Both the position numbers and the translations under genes were made by a program. A model generated the notes under the pieces. That model worked only from the letters and a program-made list of their open reading frames with translations, did no database searches and had not been told where the DNA came from. Positions 30,790 to 45,800 of a stretch of DNA of 64,000 nt are shown here, one piece after another. Every line of letters starts with the position of its first letter. Position 1 is the stretch's first letter. Origin of the DNA: Epinephelus fuscoguttatus (lineage: Eukaryota > Chordata > Actinopteri > Perciformes > Serranidae); the NCBI RefSeq assembly GCF_011397635.1, contig NC_064770.1, positions 35,922,598 through 35,986,597 of the forward strand, in the 5' to 3' direction.

Positions 30790-33700
30790 ACTTTACAATA
30801 AAGTTACTTTAAGATCTACCTCAAATGCTGGAAAAATTCATAACATTTTAGAAAAGGTTAAATTTTTTCTGATTGGATGTTGCAAATGTATACGAGTGTC
30901 GCTGGTTCCTCTATCCTTACATATGTGACGTTAAATTGTTTTAATAATGGATATTACCAATTATTTTGAGATTACACGATGCAACATCAGAAAGAGAACG
31001 ATTCATAAAATCCTTCTTCCTCGTGTCCTTGCATGTTTAAGACTTTTGAAAGATTAATTTAAGACATGTTAATGGCCTTATTCATAGATAAATTAATTTA
31101 ATGCCTGAAGTCTCACGTAGACGGCCTGTGTTTTACAACCTGTCCAGTTAATGAGTAAAGTAATAAAGTACATATCGCGCATATCCTTGAACTTTTTTAT
31201 TATTACTTCATTGAAAGGTTTATTCATAATGCGTCCACAAATTCTTCACTTGTTTCTTTCCTGTGGCCACATTTATACATCTAGATAGCAGTGGTTGGAA
31301 TTGAATTCTTTACTAAATTAAAGGCACCAATACCAGAATGGATAGCTACTTGCTTAAAAATAAAAGTCCTCTTCTGAAACTCAAGGTCAAGTGCCTTCTT
31401 TAAAAAAATGTACTATTGTTAGTATAATTTTTATTTGGTTTGTTTGCTTCTCCCCTCATTAATTTCCCTTTTTACACATGTATGTATAAATGTGGCCACA
31501 TGAATGAAACAAGAGGAATTTGCCAACTCATCATATAAAAACCTTCAATGAACAATAATAAAAAAGTTAATGTGCGTGCATGGTTTGTACTTTATTACTT
31601 TATTCATTAATTGTACAGGTTATAAAACACTGTCTGACTCTGTGGGACATGTCCAGGTGTGGTATAAAACTATTCCAAACAGGAGATTAGAGAGACATAT
31701 TACAAAGCATTTCCCAGAGGACGCCAGAACACGAGGGCCAAAGACTTATCGCAGCGCTCCGAGACAGAGATAAGCAGCAGAGGGGCCGAGGTGACATAAC
31801 AACAGATAGGAAATAAGGGCAAGGAGTGTTGGACTGTAAAGGAAGACAGTATATGTTCAGGGAGAGCTGAAATATTTAGGTTAATCATTCAGATATTTAG
31901 AGAAATATATGTTATATTAACTTCATAGACTCTTTCCTCACATTTCTTAAATATGTTTATTATTTTTTGAGAGGATGGCAGGGGTAAGAATAAAAAGGAA
32001 AGAAATTTAAAACAGGACATTAAATTGGCACAGCACATCCTAGATCAGTGGTTCCCAACTGGAGGGTCGCTGTCCAAAACAACACACGCTCACTCCGACC
32101 TCGTCACATATTGACGTTTGCTCATTGACTTTCCACGTCCACATACGACGTGCAAGGTACCCTGGGTGTGTTGGTTGTTGATGTTCTGGGACACGTGCCA
32201 ACTTCTGTTACATGCATTGTCTTCTTTCAAAACACACTTCTGTTTTCACAGGAAATGTAACGTTTACATACAGTCTCTTTCAAAATAAAAGTACTACAAT
32301 TTTACAACACCTTTTTTTTTTCCTTCAACAACAAAAACACGTGGTTGGGTTTAGGAAAAAAGAACAGGGTTTGGCTTTAGAATCTTACGGGACATGAACA
32401 CCACTCTTTTGAGTGAAAGTCATGGTTTGTTTGACCCACCCGCCCCACTCGGACTTTCACCACCTTAACTTTCGTCTGTATTTTCCCTGACGACGCCAAG
32501 GGCCGTTAAACTACAACAGCAACCGACTACATATCATGCCGACGTAAAATGACACCTTTTTCGTTGGTTTCTGACATTAAACACAGAAATAACTACTTCT
32601 CCCATGGAGTACAACCGCAAAAGGGGAGAGGTAAGGCAGGACCCCCAAAGGACACAGGGATACAGAAACTGAGAATTAAATGTTTCACATATTGACTATG
32701 GAGGCCTTAGTGTGTCAGGTAATAACAACTGAAACAAATGTTGTGTAATTATAATGTATAATATTACAAATGTACATTTGACACGTATTACTGCTGTATC
32801 ATTGACCCTGTTACACACACCTGCCACCGTCTTGCCACCCTTTGAATAGTTCTCTAGATCCGCCCCTGCAAAGGTGTATATCCATAGAGAGGAAAGGAAT
32901 AAACGCAGCAGATTGTTTTACACCGGGCACAAAACATTAGTCATCCTGAAAAATAAAAACTGCAGTACAGGGTCCTGGATCTGATCAAACACACCTCTTC
33001 TATCTCCATTATATAATCACAGTCTCTCTACATGTCATGTGTTTGCCATGTCTCTCAACTTCAAATCATACATGGGTGCAGAGTCCATTTTACACACTGC
33101 CAACTTTTTGGTAGACACCATGACAAACACAGCTACCATGTTATCATACTTACTGGCAACAGATGAGTATGTTGCTCCAGTGATGGCAGTTACTGGATCA
33201 GTGGATCAAGGTCTCAGCGTTTCCCAAAAGCCAATGAGAAACAGTGAAAGATGCTTTTACAGTAAAGATTACTGCACGACCAGAATGTGTCGAATTACTG
33301 ATTATAAACCTGCATGTGTAACTTTTCCCAGGAATAACTTGGAGTCTGTGCAACATTTTAAACTGTATTCAATTCAGTTCAGTTCAGTAGAACCTTATTT
33401 ATCTCAAAGGACATTCTTGCACCAGAGAATGCTTTGTTACAGCAGCGCAAAATACAGTAACAACCAGTGGGCCCCCAGGGTCAGGGTCACACACTGGGCC
33501 CAGACTTTAAACAATACAGTGCTAAATATCAGTCAAAAAATTCAAAATATACCAGATATGAAGTGAACCAGTGCCTAATAGAGTAACAATAGGGGTAAGA
33601 ATGTGTCTGACATTACTCTCAATATTGTGTTTGCAGTTCATCAGATACATAAACCTAGAACGCCTTTAAACTTAAACAGTATATGTGTCATCTGTGCCAC

Positions 33701-33926
33701 AAGTGAGCATATGCTCGACCATACTGACTGTATGTCTGTATGCGTGGACATCCCAGAATTTTCCCAGAAAACAACTTCAAAAACATGTTATTCCCACTCC
33801 TGAACCCACCACCCTTCTCAGCCTTTGTATAGCCTTATTTGTAAGACCCATCACCTCTGATGTCCTTGACTTTCACCCAAACCTAGTTTTGGGTCAACAC
33901 ATTATAACCAGTGATCCTGAACCTGC

Positions 33927-33961
<35 letters not shown>

Positions 33962-35090
33962 CAGTCTCCCTCCATGACTGCCTTATTAATGTCTTTATAT
34001 ATATCTGTCCTTTCAGAATCACAATGCTTTCTGCACATAAGACACGTTTTATTGAAATTATTTCTCAACCCGTTGTGACATTGTGTACATATCATGTTAC
34101 CTTTGCCTGGAACTCTTTATCTCTCGCAAATATAGTTGCAACACGGGTCAGTCCTTCACCGAGAAGTCAGCGTCTCAGCATTGTCTTAATATGGTCTTTC
34201 CATCTCCATTGTCTTAATATGGGATACTCATCCGACCAGAGGTCCAACCTGTAGTTACCTCTGCTGCCTTCACCACTGCACGTAGCGTACACCACCACCC
34301 AAAGGCGGGTACACAGAACTACATCTGCCTCTGGGGAAATAAATATGTTGGATGTAATGCTATATTTCACTCCAGTATTTAGAGTGTCATACAGCTGTTT
34401 ATTATATAAAATTCTATATTCAGGAAAAAATGGCCAAAAACAAGGCAATTTTCCTGCACTTAAATAATGAATTCAATCGATATAGTACTAGCTAACCTTA
34501 TGTTAAAAACAAAAACAACAAAAAAGTTTAAGGACCTTTAAATTATAATATGATGTATATAACACAAACACCAGCATTATAAAATGTGTTCATTTATTTA
34601 TTTGTTTTGTATGGAGATAGATTAATCTCAATGTGACTTTAAAATAAAATAAAAAGAAATAAGATTTTTAAACTCAAAAAACTATTTTGCAAGTGTAAAA
34701 AAAGATTTGCAAATACATAAACAAATTCCACAAATAAAAAGAACATATCTGTAAAAAGTTATAATTAATAAATAAAATAATTTAATAATTTAATAATTTT
34801 ACCTTGAATCTTAATTATACACTGGTAAATTTACATTTTATGCACACTATTTTTTTAAAACGTTTTGGAATTTGTTTTTGTATTTGCAGATCTGTTTTAA
34901 CGTTATATTTTTTTACACAATGTGGAGGTTATTTTATATTTACAGATTACACATTTACACACAGATTGTCGATCACAAATCGTATTGATTGAGACAAACA
35001 TATCTCCACAGATTATTTATCCGTCTGTCATTTGTATATGAACATGTATTCAATAAAGACCGTTTAAAAAAACTACATCCGCCCTTTGAC
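30790..35090 (+). other. intergenic region without a supported gene
   Basis: Between slc25a38 and rpsa. It holds an interspersed-repeat fragment near 31,280-31,400, a hAT-like end at 32,047, a (GT)16 tract at 33929-33960, and A/T-rich sequence from 34.4 to 35.0 kb. Two open frames of 175 and 189 codons (33039-33566, 33685-34254) have no family resemblance and no splice context. Confidence 0.5.
33929..33960 (+). repeat. (GT)16 microsatellite
   Basis: Uninterrupted GT dinucleotides in the slc25a38-rpsa spacer. Confidence 0.95.
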
Positions 35091-35152
35091 AAAACCAGCC
35101 AATCACAGGCTTGCTACCGTCGGTATTTATACTACGTCATTTCCTCCCAGCG
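35090..35152 (+). promoter_or_regulatory. rpsa: rpsa core promoter
   Basis: CCAATCA near 35098, a TATTTATA element near 35125-35132, and a CRE-like TACGTCA near 35133-35139 precede a pyrimidine-rich start region, CGCCCTCTTTTTC near 35150. This is the layout expected for a ribosomal-protein gene with a 5' terminal oligopyrimidine start. Confidence 0.6.
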
Positions 35153-35200
35153 CCCTCTTTTTCACCGTGTGGTCAGATTTCCATACGGCGTTGTTTCGTG
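35153..35200 (+). other. rpsa: rpsa non-coding exon 1 (TOP leader)
   Basis: The leader starts in a CCCTCTTTTTC tract, fitting a TOP mRNA under mTOR-dependent translation control. It contains CCATACGGCGTTGTT, which I recall from the human RPSA leader, and ends in the donor GTGAGT at 35201. It splices to the acceptor at 37028-37029. The first base is inferred. Confidence 0.65.
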
Positions 35201-36446
35201 GTGAGTTTTTAACTCTCATATTTTGGTTTTAAACGTTTAAAAGACACAGAAAAGGCGAAGTAAAGATAGTCTGACCATAAATCTCCTCACAGGGCGGGTT
35301 AACCGCCAGCTGCCGCGTTTTTATCGACTTAAATTAGCCTAAAACAGATGATGCTAATCGCGAGAGCTAACTCGCTAGCCTGTGACACGCGCTCATCGTA
35401 GTGTTCCCGTAGCGTCTGAGTTAAAATACTTGTCAAGATATCGTAGTCACGGCTTATTAAATGAAATACAGACATAAATGTTGCACTTAAATACGTAAAT
35501 GTAAAATGTAGCGGGTGGTCACTTGGGTTGCAGCGTTTTACGCTTTTAAAGACCGGCGTCTGTAACCCGGATGCTCTGTTAACGTCTCAGTGCTGTTAGC
35601 AAGAAGCCTGATCAATGAAGTAAATACTGTAATGTCTGAACAGTCTGATGCATCATAATCAAGTCTATAGTTTAAACGTCTTGCACACTATGAGCCGACA
35701 TTAGGACACAGACCTGCCACGATGTTTTGACAAGTAATTTCGTCGTCTTGACTGGTTATCAGTGTCATAAACTCTGTAACACCAAACATGTAGTGTACCT
35801 CACTGTACATGTAAATGTGTTCTCTAGTTTATACAAGTGATGTCAGACTACTGGAGTTTCTAACTTAAATACAATTCCTTAAAATACTGATACTCAAAAG
35901 AAAATTGACATGAAGGCCACAGTTTACAGAATGATGCACCATAACATAAGCATGTCATCAGTATCTGCCAATATTGGCTTTAAAATGAACTACCAAAACC
36001 AGCCAATGTGTTTTTGTATTTTAAGAGTATGCATGTGTAATATGATGATCATTGCACTTCTTAAGACACTTGATAACTAAAATTAGGTGGGGGAGAAAGC
36101 GTATCTATCGATTATTGGCCAAATGCATTGTTATCAATAGGATATTGGCAAAAAATCCAGCATCGTGCATCCATAATAACATTTTAAATATTTATTTACA
36201 GATATATAGAACAAGGCTTTCACATGACAACAGTGACTTGGTTATTAGCAGAACAGCTGTAGTGAAATATCCAGAATATGTACTGAAATTTATATTTTTG
36301 ACAACGCTAGTTTGTACAATTAACATTTTATAATCACTGTCAGTACAAATATAGGTACTCTGTCTATATACTGTCAAGTCCAACTAACTCGTGTATAAAG
36401 CAACCTGTGATATCAGTAATTCTGTAGTTATTCCACCAATCTTTGG

Positions 36447-36590
36447 GGTTCTCATAGTTGTGGAAGAACTGGAAAAGTCATGGAATTTCACAATCGGATT
36501 TTCCAGGCCTGGTTAAGTTATGGAATTAGGAAAAAATTTAAGTCATGAAAGAGATTTTGGTTGTGTCATGAGATTGTTAATATGCTGTAC
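36447..36590 (+). repeat. dispersed 'GGAAAAGTCATGGAATTT' repeat
   Basis: Contains GGAAAAGTCATGGAATTT and CAGGCCTGG. Related words recur near 61,575-61,660 and 61,985-62,040 (AAGGCCTGGAAAAGTCATGGA). It ends just left of the copy 1 snoRNA. Family not named. Confidence 0.45.
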
Positions 36591-36604
36591 ATACACTTTG
36601 ATAC

Positions 36605-36741
36605 GCACACTGTTAAAGCCGGGCACTGACGTCAGTGTTCAGGTGTCGGAAGTGTGCGAGAGTGAGCGGGCCGGGTTTTCGCTAACACCATGAGGACTGC
36701 TGTCCCATGACTGGGGTTTGATAGTGACCTGAGCCACACTT
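36605..36741 (+). ncRNA. H/ACA snoRNA, SNORA62/SNORA6 family, copy 1
   Basis: A 137-bp segment in rpsa intron 1 with H/ACA layout: a 5' hairpin closed by GCACAC/GTGTGC, a hinge GAGAGTGA (imperfect box H), a second hairpin, and ACA at 36736-36738 three bases before the end. Human RPSA introns host SNORA62 and SNORA6, one Rfam family guiding rRNA pseudouridylation, which supports the assignment. It is identical over its full length to the segment at 37544-37680. Folding and target were not tested. Confidence 0.75.
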
Positions 36742-36949
36742 CAAGTTGTCCCTTAAAAATAATCAGCAGTTTCATTGAGGTCTTGAGTTTAACTTGTTGT
36801 TTTTGTCTTACTGTCTTCAAATTTAATTGTTTATTTACTACTTTATATTTATCTGTACATACTAGTCACTGTTTTCATTTACCTTGTTCAGCTTTGTTAT
36901 CCTGTTTTTTTGGCTTTTGTTTATTTCTGTTCGAGCACATTTAGAGTAA

Positions 36950-39107
<2,158 letters not shown>

Positions 39108-39126
39108 AATCATTGACTATGGCAAC

Positions 39127-39132
39127 AATAAA
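39127..39132 (+). terminator. rpsa polyadenylation signal AATAAA
   Basis: AATAAA 20 bases after the TAA stop, followed by TTTTCACACATTGACTG. This gives a very short 3' UTR, normal for a ribosomal-protein mRNA. Confidence 0.85.
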
Positions 39133-40179
39133 ACTGTTTTCACACATTGACTGATTTTCTTGATTCATTTGTGTGAAAGTCATTGTTAACTGTAATCTTG
39201 TTCTGTTTCAAGATCTAATGCCAAATGTACCACAATATGACCTTGTTGTGATAAACGTCGGGGTCGTCACAGCTGCTCAAATGATCTTCAGATTCTGGGA
39301 AAAATACATCCTCTCCAGATCTTGAAAAATGGAGGGAATCTCAAATTGTGTCATACTAACATAACACAACATAACACTGTAATGATTTGATACATAGCTA
39401 GATAGAACTTTATTGAGCTCAAACTGGGGAATTCTTTTGTTAGAGTGGCAAGTAATCAAACATTATTTGGACAATAGAATATAGAAATATAAAATGTATA
39501 CAAAAATAAGTAGTACAAAAATAAATAAAAAAAAAGGAAATATAAATCTTAAAATTTGATAAATAATACATTTATAAAAATGGTTTATTAAATAAGATAA
39601 AAATAGCAGGAATAAAACTGAGGTAGTGGTTGATCTTTGGTGGGAAGTTATCAAAGGGTCAAAGACTACCAGGGGCCTGTGGATTTGTTGGCTTTCAATA
39701 ACAATACTGTTGGTTTGTTCAGATTTGACTGAATAGATAAAAATTTAAAAAAAAAAAAAAAAAAAAGTAAGGCGGTGTGGAACCTGTGACTTGGAATAAT
39801 GAATACTGCTACTGAGAAAATATAGAGAATATTCAGTAAAGGCAAGGTTATCAATACCACTGTTTAAAGGGAATTAATTTTGTGTCAAACTTGTGTTTAT
39901 TGATTAAAGTCTAAGACTATTTATATAGCACATTTCATACACAAGGACAATTCAAAGAGCTTTCCAGAGGAATACAATATAAAACATGATATAGAAAAGA
40001 GTGAAGAGAAAAAAGATACAAAAAGTAAAAATTACTAAATGATATTAAGTTTTTAAAAAAACATTAAAAATAGCAAATGTACAAACAAGGTAAAAAGAAA
40101 AATCGAGTTTTAAAATTAGTGGCAATATACACCATTGACATGGTTAAGTGAGATCAGGGTGTCTGCAGGTCATTTAGGT

Positions 40180-40400
40180 CTTAAATAAATAACAGAATGG
40201 CGAACCAGGGTGTCTGCGAGTCCTTAAAAAGTCTTAAAATGTCTTTCATTTTATAAATGTCAGGCTTTGAATATCATTCATTAGCCTTAAATTTTGAATA
40301 ACTGATGTCTTTATTTCAATATGAACATTTTATCAAATTCTACGGATCTACTTATGTCAAAATGAGTCAAGTTCTCCTGCACTCTGTCGACCACTAATCC
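40180..40400 (+). repeat. dispersed repeat (partner near 9.25-9.44 kb)
   Basis: GGGTGTCTGCGAGTCCTTAA, then TCTTAAAATGTC, then GTCAAAATGAGTCAAG at 40356-40371. The last block is identical to 9358-9373. A second partial start, GGGTGTCTGCAGGTC, lies just upstream near 40,157. Confidence 0.55.
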
Positions 40401-41478
40401 CATACTCTATACTTACCTGTTGGAAAATGCTTATTCTAAATTAACCCTGTTCAGTTTGTGCTTATTTGTCACATCTATAGATCATCTGTTTTCACCGAGC
40501 AGTTCAGTTCAGTTCAGTTTGCTTTTTTCAGTTTCCACAGTGAAAAGTTGTGGATGGTACCAACAGAAGTGTTCCTTAGCGTCCCCATGTTTGGTCCCCC
40601 CTCTGTTGGGGTACCTAGCACACAGATCTGGTACTAAAAGGTGGAGCTGTGAACACTGCAGTCTGATTGGTCAGTAGAGGACGGTCACTCTGCTCAGGGC
40701 TGAGTTGTGTCTGGTTTTGAGGCTCATGTAACCACTGTTCATACTGTGGAGAGTTTTATTAGTAAACTGTAACTATAAAATGAAAGGATGTTTTGCTGCC
40801 TCTCACAGCAGCTGGATGAAAAAATAACTTCATTCACTGGGCCGACTGCCGGCAACTTTTAAGGTGGAACGTTAACTTGTAACGTTACTCAGTGCATGAG
40901 TTGATGACGTGAATCCATCAGCACACCTTAAATTTCACTGTGACAACTTTGACCATCACTTTAGTTTTTATATGACACACACTTTTAGCAATGAGTGGAT
41001 CTTCAGGTGTTTATATGTTTTAATATATAAACACTTAAATATATGTTTGAATAGCTAGTTGTGGTTTTATTGTGAATGTTTGTGTTATATGTTGTATTTG
41101 TTGCATTTTAATGTGTTTTGATTGGTTGCTACCTTGGCCAAGAGATTTTCAATCTCAATGGGACTCCCTGGGTAAATAAAAGTTAGGTAAGTAAATAAAA
41201 ATAAAAAGGAACTTCACGTGCTTATGACATTAGTTATTTGTGCGTATGAAGCGAGTCAAAACAAGATATTGTAATAAATTTTAGTCGTGAACGATCAAGA
41301 GTAGCTTAGAACTGCCACCACCTTTGTTAACCTGGTTTATGATACAAAAATAGCCTTTATTGAAAATACAAATTTGTAAAAACTAAAGGACACCCCTGCA
41401 CAAGAAGCCCCACAAGGGTCAGTCACTATAAACTCAGCTAGCCACCCCACGTCCCTAAAACACACAGCACAAGTAAGT

Positions 41479-41985
41479 TAGGTCCTGTTCATACGACAAT
41501 GATTTCAACCGAAAACTAAAAACTTCAGTTGCGCTTTGGCTGATCGTTTACACGACAGCGGCGTTTTGGGTGCCTTGCAATATGCAGTTCCTCTGAAAAT
41601 GGAGACTATTCACACATGAGCATTACGGTTCAAGTCACTAGGCATGTGCGAGAAAGTCGACCATCACAACAACAATGGCGGACTCCTGAGCTCTGTTTGT
41701 GCTGCTCACCCTGTTGAATTTATCGAAGCTTCTCCAGCAAAGTGAAGATTTACTGTAGCAACTCCACCTCGCCATCCGTCCAGACAAACGTTCATGCGGT
41801 TGCCATTTTGTTTTTTTATACATCGCCTACTTGCTTGGCATGTAAACTACAGCGTTTTTGGTCATTTTTGCGGATCCGTGTGAACGGCGATTGTTATAAA
41901 ACACTGTCATCTGAACATGGAGCTTTTTTCAAAACGAGAAACGAGTCTGTTCTCAGTGGATCGTTTCCGTGTAAACGCGACCTTA
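41479..41985. mobile_element. inverted-repeat MITE
   Basis: The left end TTAGGTCCTGTTCATACGAC faces the reverse complement of the right end GTGTAAACGCGACCTTA, i.e. TAAGGTCGCGTTTACAC. The interior has repeated GTTTACACG/CGTGTGAACGG words. About 0.5 kb, non-coding, probably a non-autonomous DNA transposon. Target duplication not resolved. Confidence 0.5.
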
Positions 41986-42349
41986 GCATACACTTTGCTC
42001 ACACCTTAACAGAAACACTGCTCGCAGTAGTAATATCACAGTAAATAAACACATATTCTAGCATTCAAACTTGTGTGAGTTATGTGACACAACATAAAAT
42101 GGTTTCAAATCATTGGTCAGAACTAGCCGCCCCCATCCTCTGATGAGTAAAGAACAGTCCCTAGAATGATGTATGACCTCAACAAAGTCTGTGTGTGTTT
42201 CACCCTGAGGGAAACGTGGTTATCTGCTGTGATAATGTGCCCGGGGGGGGGACCTGCTAAACAAATAAACAAACAACTAATGTAAATCTTCCTGTAGTAA
42301 ACAGTCAAAGGGGCATTCAAGGTCCGGACATCCCGCCTGTGCAGAACAA

Positions 42350-42812
42350 TCACTCTGTAGATTCGCGCTCGTGTGTCAGGTGGGCGTGTTTCTGCTCTGT
42401 GATTGGATGAGCGCTGTTCCCTTTCCTCCGCTGCTTCCGGTTTCTTTGACTTGCACGCCCAGCCCCTGAATAATGATAATAATGATCAAGATGGCTACTA
42501 CAGAATCCTCCTTGCGGTAGCTAACCTCCAATTTCATGGAACCACTCAAAACTGGTTTTTCTCACTGTTTAAGTCCCTCGTAGGTGACGAGGGCCGCGAC
42601 ACGGATTATTCTTTATGGATTAAAACGGGCGGGGAGGAGATAAAAGTCATTGTGTTGCCTGCAGCACTCATTCTGAGGAAGCTAGCTAGCAGAGCGGCTA
42701 AGCTAGCTCTACTTGTCGACCATCTCCGGATTTAGCCTTCCAGCCAGCGGCGGCTCACAGGAGCGTGGCGCTGCCCGTTTTGCGTGCCCGCTCGTCGGAC
42801 GGAGAGCGTCAA
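42350..42812 (+). promoter_or_regulatory. ubn2: ubn2 promoter and 5' UTR region
   Basis: CpG-richer sequence directly before the ubn2 start codon, with CGCGCTCGTGTG near 42365, CCGGTTTC near 42438 and GGGCGGGGAGGAG near 42628. The TSS cannot be fixed from sequence. Open frames here (42403-42735) show no family resemblance. Confidence 0.4.
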
Positions 42813-45800
42813 ATGGCCGAGCCGAGGAAAGTGCCGTTCGTCACCATCTCTTCCTTCAACACGTCGCCGCCGCAGACGACCCCGGAGTCCAGCAAGAAGC
42901 GCCGCCGCGAAGATGAGGCCGTCGATATCACTTTTGGGAAAGATGGAGGTGGAAGTGCGGCGGCGGCGGTCGGGTCAGGAGGTTGCGGAGGTCCGTTTGG
43001 GAACACGAAGGGAGGCGATGGGGACACCGGGGAGGCGAAGCCCACAGTCCGCCTCAACCTCCCGCTGTCCGAGCCCAATGACCGGGGGTCCTCTGAGTTC
43101 AACTACGGCGAGCTGGTCAACTCAACTCTTACTCAGGTAAGAGAGTGACGTTACACTGAAGGCACCATGATGTGAGCAGGAGGGGCCTAACGTCAACCTG
43201 GTGGTGTCACTGCAGGAGTGTAAAGGTGTCACACTGCACTAGTGGTGCTGATAAGACACTGACATTATTATAATATGACCCAGACTCAGTCTGGACAGGT
43301 TTACTAACCCAGGAAGAAGAGTTGGATGCCAAAAGAAGTAATCCAGCCATTTTTAAATTGCATTTCCATAGAATTAGGGAGCTTGCCAGACACTAATAAG
43401 TTGCAGGAAGTAGATATCTTGACGGTAAGTCCATTATTTTTGCCTGAAACCCTCAAAGCACTGTGTCCTCCTTATCTGTTAGACCAGAGATACACAATTG
43501 GCTCTGACCAGGGGCTTTGTCTGCAAAATAACAGGACCCTGGGGCCAGTTTCTAGGAACTGAGAACAGAACATGGCTCAGCCTGGACCTCTGTCAGGGGT
43601 GAGGTGATAAATACAGTGGCTTAATGTAGTGGATAAACAGCTCTATTTTTATGCACTCTGACGCCGTATTTACATTTAAATTACCAAGAAAATCCCAGTG
43701 CGAATCAATTTATTTTCACAAGTTTTTCGTAAGTTGTGTCTCAGACGGAAGAGATTTCCATCCTGATTGGAGGGTCTCTTCCATAGATGGTATTCAATCT
43801 TGTCCAATCTGTCCCCTGTAACCTGAACAAAGCATTAACCAGGAAGTGTTCACGTCACAGGACATTTCAAGAGAGTTCTTTTATACACTCTGACGCCATA
43901 TTTACATTCAAAGTACCAAAAAAATCCCAGTGTGAATCAATTAATTTTCATCTTGAATTATAAAATAGTCAGCAGACAATATAACACTATAGCCGTTAAA
44001 TTAAATAGCCTTTGGATGGTGTTTGGTAGGTGTTTTTATGTGCTTGATTTACAGGAACATTTGTGTTATGAAGTGCTAACTTGGAGTTTACAGAAAAGTT
44101 TACAAGTTGTAATTACAACTTTGATGTTGTCCGAATCTCGTAATTACGAGTGCTGGGCACAGTGCACACATCCTCCAAACTCCACACCCCTGTTTTGTGA
44201 TGCAGGCTTTCTCAAACTTTTAATAGCTGTGTGCAGAGCCACAGAAGACCTCCAACTGTTTTGCACAAGTTTAAATACACAACTAACTCTCACTGATATC
44301 TGGCTTTTGTCTGAAAGGTTACAGTCGTCTTTCATATTCAGGACAAATGACAGTAGTCACAAGTATTTATCAACTCGACTTCTGTGCTTCTTTGTCATCT
44401 CAGCCACAAATTTTGCTCATTATGGTCCAAGCAGTGCTCAAACATTGTCACAAATTAGTCTGCACTTAGTCTGAGTTTAAAAGAGACTGAAAAAGCTACA
44501 GATAAAAAAAAAAAAAGAAGTAACTACCATAACATTTTCTCTGGCCTCCATACTGCTGTCTACTGTTTACTAACCCTGTTTTCTGGTGTTTGCAAAGATG
44601 ACTGCAGTCATTTCACATCCATAGGGAGTCAGTAGTATACAGCTGTTAATTCCTTTATTTTTTATTTATTTAAACACAGTGGTATTGAGTCAAGTCTGAC
44701 TGACATCTTCATGTGTAAAATTGACGGCTTGCCCCTTTAAAGAAGAATATTGACTGATTGACTGATGAGGTTTATATCCATCTGTGAGATCACAAAAGCT
44801 TCTTGCTCCTGTTTCATTCCATGCCGATGTCCGTGTCCTCCTCAGGTAAAGCATGCAGGTTCAACAGTCCCTAAAGGACTTGCTCCTCCTCTGGACCCCA
44901 GTGACCCGTTTGCTGATGACGACCGGGAGAGACGGGAGGTGGAAGAGCTGGCCAAGAAATTTGAGAACAAATATGTGAGTGTTATAGTTTGAAGATATAC
45001 GAATATATTGTTACAGTCATAACTGTGAAGATGTTGTGCGGGCAAAAGAATGTCTAACTATCTTTGTATTTTACCTCCGTTTGCAGGGTGGCGTCTCAAA
45101 GAAGAAGAAGAAGGACAGGATGCAGGATCTCATCGACATTGGCTACGGCTACGATGAGACTGACCCTTTCATAGACAACTCAGAGGCTGTAAGTTCCCTT
45201 TTTGCTCAAGCACACACATTATTTTCTGTGTTACTCATCAGTGGTCACTAGGGAGGGGATGTTAACCTGTTTCACAACAAACTACAGTTAAATTCCAGAC
45301 AATTAATATCATGTTTCAAACTTTGGTTATCATTAAAACCATGTTTGACCACCACATTTTGAAAGACTGTAACAGTAAATACTGTCCAGCATCAACCAAA
45401 GATAACACAGTCTCCCAGACGCAGGCGCAGCACAGTTTGCATTTGTTGTGCTGTTTACTTGTTTACAGGGTGGGTGTGCAGCAGACAAACCCTGATGCTG
45501 CTGGCCTCTGTCCTTATCTACAGCAACACAGACACTTGAGCAAACATTTCACAGACAGGCTGTCTTTAGCATTAATGCACATTTGATGTGGTTTTCATAC
45601 GTTTACATAAAGTAAAATATATGTTATTATTTTAATGTTTTTGCAAACAAAAAGTGCTGCCACCTTTATTTGTGGTTTTGGGTGTAAAACGTGGTGAAAT
45701 TATTTCAGTGTATCAGTACTTTTTGGACATTGTCAGTACATTTTAACAATACTGATAACTGATCATTTTGATCACTGTAATTGACCTATGGCTGAGCTAC

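Larger units (their letters stand above)
39140..42340 (+). other. intergenic region between rpsa and ubn2
   Basis: No gene supported. Contents: a 'TTTATATAGCACATTTCATAC' dispersed repeat near 39,918-39,985, the repeat block at 40,180-40,400 shared with a myh9 intron, an inverted-repeat element at 41479-41985, and A/T-rich runs including a poly(A) stretch near 39,747. Confidence 0.5.

Noticed and set aside
30381-30790. Tyr/Ile/Leu/Ser-rich minus-strand open frames
   Set aside because: They are translations of the GATA-type tetranucleotide array, open in several frames at once.
33039-33566. 175-codon open frame as a gene
   Set aside because: No family resemblance, no splice context, composition like the surrounding spacer; it contains repeat words (GTTTCCCAAAAGCC).
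33685-34254. 189-codon open frame
   Set aside because: Runs through the (GT)16 microsatellite and shows no recognisable domain.
43932-44474. 180-codon frame in ubn2 intron 1
   Set aside because: No domain, starts inside a local direct duplication, and the ubn2 exons on both sides join in frame without it.
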